From the NCBI RefSeq assembly GCF_000966265.1, contig NZ_LANF01000015.1, forward strand, positions 1-49,866: a stretch of 49,866 bases of DNA. Direction: 5' to 3'. Position 1 is the first letter of the stretch. Each line of letters opens with the position of its first letter. Position numbers and translations under genes: made by a program. Below are positions 18,296 to 23,724 of the stretch, one piece after another. The notes under the pieces are model-generated. The model was given only the letters and a program-made list of their open reading frames with translations. It did not search any database and was not told the DNA's origin. The stretch is from Palaeococcus ferrophilus DSM 13482. Lineage in GTDB: Archaea; Methanobacteriota_B; Thermococci; Thermococcales; Thermococcaceae.

Positions 18296-18373
18296 TGGTG
18301 GGCCCGCGGGGATTCGAACCCCGGACCTCCGCCGTGTCAAGGCGACGTCATAACCAGTCTAGACCACGGGCCC
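18296..18373 (-). tRNA. tRNA-Val (GAC anticodon)
   Basis: The minus strand folds into a complete cloverleaf: acceptor stem GGGCCCG/CGGGCCC, anticodon stem TCGCC/GGCGG with loop TTGACAC (anticodon GAC, reading GUC), T arm CCGGGGTTCGAATCCCCG. Discriminator A is at 18299 and the CCA end is encoded (18296-18298). It is the second gene of a tRNA pair, 11 bases after tRNA-Ala. Confidence 0.95.
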
Positions 18374-18384
18374 AGCCCAAAGTG

Positions 18385-18702
<318 letters not shown>

Positions 18703-18712
18703 CTCAAATGAC

Positions 18713-18720
18713 TTTATAAA
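18713..18720 (-). promoter_or_regulatory. promoter of int(N), copy of the tRNA promoter core
   Basis: TTTATAAA with BRE ACCGTAAAA on the minus strand. The 19-base core matches the original tRNA promoter at 36609-36616 at 18 positions. It now lies about 250 bases upstream of tRNA-Ala and may drive int(N) and the tRNA pair. Confidence 0.65.
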
Positions 18721-18733
18721 TTTTACGGTTAAA

Positions 18734-18753
18734 AACCCATCGCCAGAACAACC
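18734..18753. promoter_or_regulatory. GAACAACC motif, copy 1 (upstream of int(N))
   Basis: AACCCATCGCCAGAACAACC lies just upstream of the int(N) BRE/TATA on the minus strand. Related 20-base words occur at 19402-19421 and 20532-20551, each next to a promoter in this arm of the element. A shared operator is the likely reading. Confidence 0.5.
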
Positions 18754-18847
18754 CTCAATCCTTAGCCTCCTCCCTCATGAGAAACAACTTTATTTGAGAA
18801 TACAACTTTATTAATAATGTTCATCTTAAACAACCTTGGTGAATCTA

Positions 18848-19186
18848 ATGAACCTTGAGTACTGGGTCGGGTACATAGTAGCAGGCGTAACAGTCGGAGT
18901 CACAATACACTTCCTCCAACTCCTAATGAACATATACAGCAGAATCGGAGTGGCAGAAGACAAAATAAACACCGACTTCGAAAAACGCTTCGACAGAATC
19001 GAAAAACGCTTTGACTCCATAGACCAACACCTCAAAGACATAGACCAAGACATAAGAGACCTAAAAGAAAGAACCGCCAAAGTAGAACAAAACCTCCAAG
19101 ACCTACCCCAACAACTTATGACCCTAATCCAAAAAGAACTCGCAGACTTTGAGAAAAGACAAATTCAAGGAGGCCGAGAACAATGA
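18848..19186 (+). CDS. membrane-anchored coiled-coil protein, paralogue of the gene at 20173-20487
   Basis: A 112-residue protein: one membrane segment (about residues 6-25) then a long coiled coil (FEKRFDRIEKRFDSIDQHLKDID, with heptads to residue 100). The next gene overlaps as ATGA. The same two-gene architecture recurs in opposite orientation at 19970-20487 with a related tail (DLPQQL / SLPTEF, ADFEK / VEFEN). ATG 18848 after GGTG is preferred to TTG 18836. It may be a virion or membrane-remodelling protein; function unknown. Confidence 0.68.
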   Translation: MNLEYWVGYIVAGVTVGVTIHFLQLLMNIYSRIGVAEDKINTDFEKRFDRIEKRFDSIDQHLKDIDQDIRDLKERTAKVEQNLQDLPQQLMTLIQKELADFEKRQIQGGREQ

Positions 19187-19395
19187 CTAAACTAACACCC
19201 GAAGAAGTCCAAAGAAGAAGAGAACTCACCGAAAAACTCCAAAAAGGAACACTCACCCCCGAAGAAGCTCAAGAACTCATAGAAATCCTTGAAAAAGAAA
19301 AGAAAATCGCCGAAGAAGAACGCGACTTCGCGGCACTCGTCGCAATATTCCTCCTCCTCGCACTCATCTCAATGTACCTAAACAAAAAACAATAA
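19183..19395 (+). CDS. small helical membrane protein, paralogue of the gene at 19970-20176
   Basis: A 70-residue protein: N-terminal helix-turn segment LTPEEVQRRRELTEKLQ and TLTPEEAQELIEILEKEKK, then a membrane segment FAALVAIFLLLALISMYL at the C-terminus. It is about 60 percent identical by eye to the minus-strand protein at 19970-20176. The ATG overlaps the previous stop. Its codons are strongly C- and A-ending (CTC, ACC, CAA), unlike those of the paralogue (TTG, ACT, CAG). Confidence 0.72.
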   Translation: MTKLTPEEVQRRRELTEKLQKGTLTPEEAQELIEILEKEKKIAEEERDFAALVAIFLLLALISMYLNKKQ

Positions 19396-19401
19396 AACCT
19401 C

Positions 19402-19449
19402 AACCCTCCACCAGAACAACCCCCAACCGACAAACTTTTTAGGAACAAC
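19402..19449. promoter_or_regulatory. GAACAACC motif, copy 2, with TATA for the gene at 19477
   Basis: AACCCTCCACCAGAACAACC (19402-19421) is followed by the TATA-like AAACTTTTTAGG and then by a second AGGAACAAC (19441-19449), so two GAACAAC words bracket the core promoter. That arrangement fits an operator. Confidence 0.5.
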
Positions 19450-19476
19450 GCTAAAATCCAACGTAGGGGAAGAACC

Positions 19477-19644
19477 ATGAGCACCAGGAAAAAAGAAGAC
19501 GAAATCTTCGCAGGAATGATCGGCGGAGGAATACTCGGCGGAATCCTCGCCGGAGCACCCGGAGCCATAATAGGCGCCATCCTCGGAATCCTCATAACAT
19601 CAACCGACAACGAAGACAAAAAGAACACCCCCACCCCAAGGTGA
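19477..19644 (+). CDS. 55-residue glycine-zipper membrane protein
   Basis: A short gene with ATG at 19477 after GGGGAAG. The protein has a charged N-terminus (MSTRKKEDEIF), a hydrophobic core with GxxxG spacing (GMIGGGILGGILAG then PGAIIGAILGILI) and a polar tail (DNEDKKNTPTP). Such glycine zippers pack tightly in membranes and are common in viral membrane and holin-like proteins; no specific function can be assigned. It is followed after six bases by the next membrane protein. Confidence 0.62.
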   Translation: MSTRKKEDEIFAGMIGGGILGGILAGAPGAIIGAILGILITSTDNEDKKNTPTPR

Positions 19645-19650
19645 ACCCCC

Positions 19651-19935
19651 TTGCAATTCGACTGGATCAGCACATCCGGCCTAATCGCAATCCTCCTTCT
19701 CGCACTCCACAAAACCCACCAAAAAACCACCCTCCGCCAAATCCCCCTAAAAACCGTAGCCACCTACTTCCTAACCTCCAACACCCTAATGGCCTCACTC
19801 CTCCTCATAAGCTACGGAATCTTCGGATGGCCACAAAACGTCATCAACGACCTCGGCCGATGGCCACTCCTATTCTCCGGAGCCGCACTCTTCAAAATCA
19901 GCTACGACACAATAAAAGACGAAATGCAAACCTAA
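19651..19935 (+). CDS. small membrane protein with two to three transmembrane segments
   Basis: A 94-residue protein starting at TTG 19651, with hydrophobic stretches near residues 8-20, 38-60 and 72-82. The coding strand is extremely C-rich (28 C and 3 G in 19681-19740). No family is recognised. It probably shares a transcript with the 55-residue gene before it and forms the convergent end point facing the minus-strand pair. Confidence 0.6.
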   Translation: MQFDWISTSGLIAILLLALHKTHQKTTLRQIPLKTVATYFLTSNTLMASLLLISYGIFGWPQNVINDLGRWPLLFSGAALFKISYDTIKDEMQT

Positions 19936-19969
19936 AGAAAAAACCCGAAAAAAACCAAACTAACGCCTC

Positions 19970-20176
19970 CTACTTCTTACTCAGAGCATAAAGCAAACCC
20001 AGAAAAAATATTATCGCGAGTAGAGCATTAAAATCCTTCTGCTCTTCAGCAATCTTCTTCTCTTTCTCCAAAATCCTCGCAAGCTCAACAGCCTCCTCCC
20101 TGGTAATAGTACCCGCCTGAAGCTTTGTAGTCAACTCCCTACGCCGATAAATCTCCTCAGGAGTCAACTCAGTCAA
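19970..20176 (-). CDS. small helical membrane protein, paralogue of the gene at 19183-19395
   Basis: A 68-residue protein with LTPEEIYRRRELTTKLQ at the start, ILEKEKKIAEEQKDF in the middle and a C-terminal membrane segment ALLAIIFFLGLLYAL. It starts at TTG 20176, overlapping the upstream stop as TTGA, mirroring the ATGA overlap in the other copy. It uses G/T-ending codons on its own strand, opposite to its paralogue. Confidence 0.7.
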   Translation of the reverse strand: MTELTPEEIYRRRELTTKLQAGTITREEAVELARILEKEKKIAEEQKDFNALLAIIFFLGLLYALSKK

Positions 20177-20487
20177 CGGGACTCACCCCCAATCATTTGC
20201 TTAAGAAGAGCATTCTCAAACTCCACAAGATTCCGATTAAACTCAGTCGGAAGCGAGTCCAAACGACTCTCAACCCTAGTTATTCTCTCAGACACATCAC
20301 TCATCGTCTTCCTTATATCCTTGATATCACCTCGAATCTCTCGAAGATCACCATAAAGCTGCTGATTCCTAGACTCAACAACCCTCCACAAGAACACTAA
20401 AAGCGGAACCAAAACAACCCCAATAGTCGAAACAATAATCCCAATAAGCTGACCCAGCGAAAGCTGAACCACCGTATCCCCAACCAT
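20173..20487 (-). CDS. membrane-anchored coiled-coil protein, paralogue of the gene at 18848-19186
   Basis: A 104-residue protein with one membrane segment (about residues 9-31, LGQLIGIIVSTIGVVLVPLL) and a coiled coil (LREIRGDIKDIRKTMSDVSERI). ATG 20487 follows GGTGGTT; an earlier in-frame ATG at 20520 would add Cys-rich residues without a good site. With the next gene it repeats the two-gene cassette at 18848-19395 in inverted orientation. Confidence 0.68.
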   Translation of the reverse strand: MVGDTVVQLSLGQLIGIIVSTIGVVLVPLLVFLWRVVESRNQQLYGDLREIRGDIKDIRKTMSDVSERITRVESRLDSLPTEFNRNLVEFENALLKQMIGGESR

Positions 20488-20531
20488 ACAACCACCACAA
20501 TAAAACATAAAGAAAACCACCTAAAAAACCT

Positions 20532-20551
20532 AACCCTCCACAGGAACAACC
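20532..20551. promoter_or_regulatory. GAACAACC motif, copy 3
   Basis: AACCCTCCACAGGAACAACC matches copy 2 at 18 of 20 positions. It lies between the end of the AbrB-like gene and the start of the coiled-coil cassette, where a TATA-like GTTTTTTAGG follows on the minus strand. Confidence 0.5.
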
Positions 20552-20713
20552 TCAAGACTTGTTAGAAGACTTTGCTTTTTTGACTTCAATGATCTCGATG
20601 ATGAGTGTGTCCCCCTCTTTTGCACCAATCGAACTTCTTATGCTGGCAGGGATAAGTACTCTCCCAAATTTATCTAATTTGACCGGAATTCTTGCAAGAC
20701 TACGCTCACTCAT
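20552..20713 (-). CDS. AbrB/SpoVT-family DNA-binding protein
   Basis: A 53-residue protein: residues 6-42 form the swapped-hairpin AbrB fold, with PVKLDKFGRVLIPASIRSSIG and AKEGDTLIIEII, and a basic tail (KKAKSSNKS). Such proteins dimerise and bind palindromic operators. A TATA (TTTATATG on the minus strand, near 20745-20753) lies about 35 bases before the ATG. It faces the early operon across a 171-base region full of near-palindromic TGCCA words, its likely operators. Confidence 0.85.
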   Translation of the reverse strand: MSERSLARIPVKLDKFGRVLIPASIRSSIGAKEGDTLIIEIIEVKKAKSSNKS

Positions 20714-20744
20714 GTGAACCCCCCAATCATCATTTGTCAGATTT

Positions 20745-20884
20745 GCATATAAACCTTACCTTTTCCTGCCATATATTGCCATATTTTACCATGTTCTTGA
20801 ACGGAAGACGGCAGAACTCACCAGAAAGTATATATATCTTGCCAATATTTGGCAAATTTGAGCAATATTTGGCAGGTGATACCA
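20745..20884. promoter_or_regulatory. divergent promoters and operator region
   Basis: Minus-strand TATA at about 20745-20753 serves the AbrB-like gene; plus-strand TATA AAAGTATATATATC (20825-20838) serves the gene at 20885. Near-palindromes surround them: TGCCATATATTGCCATA (20767-20783), TTGCCAATATTTGGCA (20839-20854, overlapping the end of the TATA region) and GCAATATTTGGCA (20862-20874, over the predicted start site). A repressor bound there would block the early operon. Confidence 0.65.
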
Positions 20885-21490
20885 ATGGAATGGAAGGACT
20901 GGAACACCTTTCCAGATGTGGACTCGACGGTTGTGAAGGCTTTGCGAACTTTAGTTTTTAACGAGGTTATGCGAAAAAAGCAGATTATACGTCCCATAGA
21001 CGCCAGAGAGTATCCTCGCCGTGTTAAGGATGGCCTCACCCTGATTGGAGCAAGAATCATCTGGTTCTTCGTTCAGAACAGCAACGAATGGACACCTCTA
21101 GGAAGAGTTCGGCATTACTTAATCAACAAATACGGCTACGCTCCAACGACGGTAGACGGTTCTGGAATGATGGTCATAAGAACTCTTTGCGAAGAGGACG
21201 AGGAACTAATCAGACTCAAACCAGATCTGTATTATCAGGCGATAGAGGTCATAGAGAATGAGGAAACTGCCGAAGAACTCTCCGAGAGATTCCCTATTCT
21301 TGACTTAGAGTTCTATGCAAGATGGCTAGATGAGCATGAAAACCATAGAACAGTTCCTTCAACTCACAACCACGATTCTGAGGAAGATGAGGACTCAGAG
21401 CCTTCTGTTGAGCTTGTTTTGAGGAATGGGTCTCGTGTTCGGATTGTTCTGGAGGTCGTCGTCAAGAACGTTCGTTTTGAGGTGGTCTGA
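20885..21490 (+). CDS. hypothetical protein, first gene of the early operon
   Basis: A 201-residue soluble protein starting at ATG 20885 after AGGTGAT; the TATA at 20825-20838 rules out the in-frame TTG at 20849. Residues about 55-105 (LTLIGARIIWFFVQNSNEW, then TPLGRVRHYLINKYGYAPTTVDG) look like a winged-helix domain, and the C-terminal part has a strongly acidic linker (DSEEDEDSEPS) then a small beta domain (VELVLRNGSRVRIVLEVVV). A DNA-binding role is inference from that pattern. It leads a run of six genes with tight or overlapping junctions. Confidence 0.66.
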   Translation: MEWKDWNTFPDVDSTVVKALRTLVFNEVMRKKQIIRPIDAREYPRRVKDGLTLIGARIIWFFVQNSNEWTPLGRVRHYLINKYGYAPTTVDGSGMMVIRTLCEEDEELIRLKPDLYYQAIEVIENEETAEELSERFPILDLEFYARWLDEHENHRTVPSTHNHDSEEDEDSEPSVELVLRNGSRVRIVLEVVVKNVRFEVV

Positions 21491-21715
21491 ATGCGCGTCG
21501 TCTCGGTGTTTGAGTTGAGGGGACTTCCCCTCGAGGAGGCCATGAAGAAGCTCAGGGAAGCCGAGTGGGTCCTAGACGAGGACTGTCTACTCTACCCCGC
21601 CGACCTGTACAGGGAATTCATCCCCGCCAGCAACTGGAGAAATCTCCCGAAACGGGAGAAAACAGCTTCACACCCTAAGAATTCTCCCATCAAACACCAT
21701 GTGGTGAGAGCATGA
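21491..21715 (+). CDS. hypothetical protein, 74 residues
   Basis: The ATG abuts the previous stop codon. Residues 1-50 (RVVSVFELRGLPLEEAMKKL, then EWVLDEDCLLYPADLYREF) form an alpha/beta segment; the tail is basic (RNLPKREKTASHPKN). The stop overlaps the next ATG (ATGA). No family is recognised. Confidence 0.55.
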   Translation: MRVVSVFELRGLPLEEAMKKLREAEWVLDEDCLLYPADLYREFIPASNWRNLPKREKTASHPKNSPIKHHVVRA

Positions 21716-22164
21716 CCTTATCCCATGAATCCACCCTAACAAGACCCCCAGTAAAACCAAACCGCCGAAAATTCCTCACCAGGGAGGAGTTTGAGGCGCT
21801 CAGGCGCGTTATTCCAGAACTCCCCGCCCTCAGAGTTCTGGAATGGGATGACAGAATGCTAGTGGAGTGGAAGAAGTACAAGGGCATGCGTCCGGATGGC
21901 GGGCTCCTCCGCGTGGTGGGGAAGCGGAGGAAAAAACTCATAGTGTACCTTCCACGGCGCGAGTTCCACGCGGGCTGGAGTTGCAACAACTACGCGTACC
22001 ACTACATTGCCTTCGGCGGCGAGGAGGGTGGAGTGCTGATTTTCTTTGTTTTATGGATCCTTCACCGTGAGTGTGGCTCGGAAAGGGTTCCTGTGCGGTT
22101 TGAGGACCGTGTCTGGCTCTACCGCTATCGAGTTGGTGAAACTGTCGAAGAAACCGAGCTCTAA
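21712..22164 (+). CDS. hypothetical protein, 150 residues
   Basis: A soluble protein with a basic N-terminus (RPPVKPNRRKFLTREEFEAL) and a later aromatic, beta-rich part (YLPRREFHAGWSC, YHYIAFGGEEGGVLIFF). The ATGA junction with the preceding gene shows co-translation. I do not recognise it. The G/C-rich codons here resemble the host more than the MCM region does. Confidence 0.6.
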   Translation: MTLSHESTLTRPPVKPNRRKFLTREEFEALRRVIPELPALRVLEWDDRMLVEWKKYKGMRPDGGLLRVVGKRRKKLIVYLPRREFHAGWSCNNYAYHYIAFGGEEGGVLIFFVLWILHRECGSERVPVRFEDRVWLYRYRVGETVEETEL

Positions 22165-22178
22165 GGTGGTGGTTTGGA

Positions 22179-22388
22179 ATGGCACTCGTGATTGAATACG
22201 TGAACCTACTCGAATTGAGCAAGGTTAAGAACGCACTTGAAACCATTGAAGACCTCAGGAAAATAACCCCCGTCGAGGTCGTAAGCATCGAAACGGAAGA
22301 GAACACGGTAAAACTCACGCTTAAAGTGCCAAACAAGCACGTGAACCTCGCGAAAGAGAAATTCCCCAACGCGGTGGTGGTAGCATGA
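22179..22388 (+). CDS. hypothetical protein, 69 residues
   Basis: A small alpha/beta protein (ALVIEYVNLLELSKVKNALETI; VEVVSIETEENTVKLTLKVPNKHV) with an alternating pattern like a ferredoxin-like or ACT-size domain. A GGTGGTTTGG site precedes the ATG. The stop overlaps the next ATG. Function unknown. Confidence 0.58.
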   Translation: MALVIEYVNLLELSKVKNALETIEDLRKITPVEVVSIETEENTVKLTLKVPNKHVNLAKEKFPNAVVVA

Positions 22389-22579
22389 CGGAATGGGTGG
22401 TTTTTAGGTATCGGTTCAACGAGACTACAAAGTGCTGGGAGTATGACGGAGTGACGATCTTCGGTTCCGATGAGCTACTTCTAAACTATCTCCGCTCGCA
22501 GGCACACGTTGGCAGCGTTCTACCTTACCGGTACGAAATCACGACCATGCTCCGTCCAGAAAGGAGGGATACCGAATGA
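22385..22579 (+). CDS. hypothetical protein, 64 residues
   Basis: A small protein rich in aromatic residues (WVVFRYRFNETTKCWEYDG, LLNYLRSQAHVG, RYEITTML) with both ends overlapping neighbours as ATGA. No family is recognised; tight coupling suggests it works with the nuclease that follows. Confidence 0.55.
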   Translation: MTEWVVFRYRFNETTKCWEYDGVTIFGSDELLLNYLRSQAHVGSVLPYRYEITTMLRPERRDTE

Positions 22580-23094
22580 CCAGCGACGGCGACAGGCGGA
22601 ACCTAATCACAACCAACAGGGATCTACGGAGAATGAGGAGAAGGACCATAAGCGCCATCTTCAACCATCTCCACGGTTTTGCCGCACACGAAGAGTTCTC
22701 AGACCTCGTTCAAGAAGCAAAAGAAAAGTACGGCATCACAAGGATCGGCGTTTTTGATGTGGACATGCTCATCTGGGACTTCAAGAACGGCCTTCCGATA
22801 GCGCTCCTCGAAGTCAAAAACCGCCACCAGCTCCAAGAAGACAACGAGTACGCTATCTTTGATGAACCACAGTACACCTTCCTCGAGGACCTCGGCAACT
22901 ACCTCGGCGTTCCCGTCTTCTACGTGGTCAAGACGCGGGTGAAGTGGCTCGTCTGGAAGGTCGAGAGAGGCCTCGCCGTGAGGAGAAAACTCGCCGACGG
23001 GAGGAAGATAGTTCTCTTACCGCTCGACAAGGCCGCACGATACAACCACGGCGAGATGGTCCACAGGTTCTTGAAGAGGTTAATGGAGAGGTGA
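22576..23094 (+). CDS. PD-(D/E)XK nuclease-like protein
   Basis: A 172-residue protein with the restriction-endonuclease-fold signature: GVFDVDMLIWD (acidic D61/D63), then PIALLEVKNRHQ (E79-V-K81), then an alternating alpha/beta half with FLEDLGNYLGVPVFYVVKT. This is the pattern of archaeal Holliday-junction resolvase-like and RecB-like nucleases. In the element it probably processes replication or packaging intermediates; specificity is unknown. It is the last gene of the early operon, with an ATGA start. Confidence 0.7.
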   Translation: MTSDGDRRNLITTNRDLRRMRRRTISAIFNHLHGFAAHEEFSDLVQEAKEKYGITRIGVFDVDMLIWDFKNGLPIALLEVKNRHQLQEDNEYAIFDEPQYTFLEDLGNYLGVPVFYVVKTRVKWLVWKVERGLAVRRKLADGRKIVLLPLDKAARYNHGEMVHRFLKRLMER

Positions 23095-23107
23095 AGAGAA
23101 TGGACGG

Positions 23108-23515
23108 CTACTTCTTTTCCGACTTTTCAGGCTTCAACAGGCCGTTTATCACCATCGTCAGCGTGCTAAACAAGTATCCAACTATCGTGCCCAAGAGGAA
23201 GGAAACCCCTTCACTGCTCAGCACTTGCTTCAGGGACAAAAGGGATATTATGAAGAGGACGCCACCAATCAAAACAGTTACTCCGAGCGCAACATTTATC
23301 CAGTCCCGGTGTTTCCTCAGCTCAAGGTCCCTCTCCAGTGGAAACATACTCTTCTTATATTCCAGATACTTATCAACGACGCGCTCAATGCCATTGATAA
23401 CAACCTCAAGCTGTTTAATCGCTATATCAGAATTTTCATTGGAAGCCTTCTCCACCTCTTTGTCCGCCATATTCAGGATCTCCTCAACATCCTTCTCGAG
23501 ATCACTTTCGGCCAT
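23108..23515 (-). CDS. membrane protein with coiled-coil N-terminus
   Basis: A 135-residue protein on the opposite strand to its neighbours. Residues 1-70 are acidic and helical (LEKDVEEILNMADKEVEKA; AIKQLEVVINGIERVV), followed by two membrane segments (WINVALGVTVLIGGVLFIISLL and VSFLLGTIVGYLFSTLTMVI). AGGTGGT precedes the ATG on the minus strand. It resembles the two other coiled-coil membrane proteins of the element in plan but not in sequence. Confidence 0.65.
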   Translation of the reverse strand: MAESDLEKDVEEILNMADKEVEKASNENSDIAIKQLEVVINGIERVVDKYLEYKKSMFPLERDLELRKHRDWINVALGVTVLIGGVLFIISLLSLKQVLSSEGVSFLLGTIVGYLFSTLTMVINGLLKPEKSEKK

Positions 23516-23574
23516 TCTACCACCTGACGCTCTTTCGGTTTTTGCGGACTTAACCCTTTCGGAGGTGATGAGTT

Positions 23575-23670
23575 ATGGACTGGGTGTTCTTCCTCTTCGG
23601 CTTTATGCTCGGGAGCATGATGGGGATCTCCTTTGGGATCCTGCTCAGGGACGAGATGCGGAGGTCCTGA
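23575..23670 (+). CDS. 31-residue membrane peptide
   Basis: ATG 23575 follows GGAGGTG at the right distance and the frame is open for 31 codons: WVFFLFGFMLGSMMGISFG is a single membrane segment with basic/acidic tail RDEMRRS. Very short, so the call rests on the ribosome binding site and the clear membrane profile. Similar micro-proteins occur at 29926 and 32240. Confidence 0.5.
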   Translation: MDWVFFLFGFMLGSMMGISFGILLRDEMRRS

Positions 23671-23724
23671 CCATGCTTTCTTTTCTTTGCAAAAATCTTT
23701 CAAAATCATGCGGGGGGTGAGAGA

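Noticed and set aside
22944-23720. Plus-strand frame of 258 residues.
   Set aside because: It overlaps the end of the nuclease gene and lies antisense to the membrane protein 23108-23515, which has a better composition and start.
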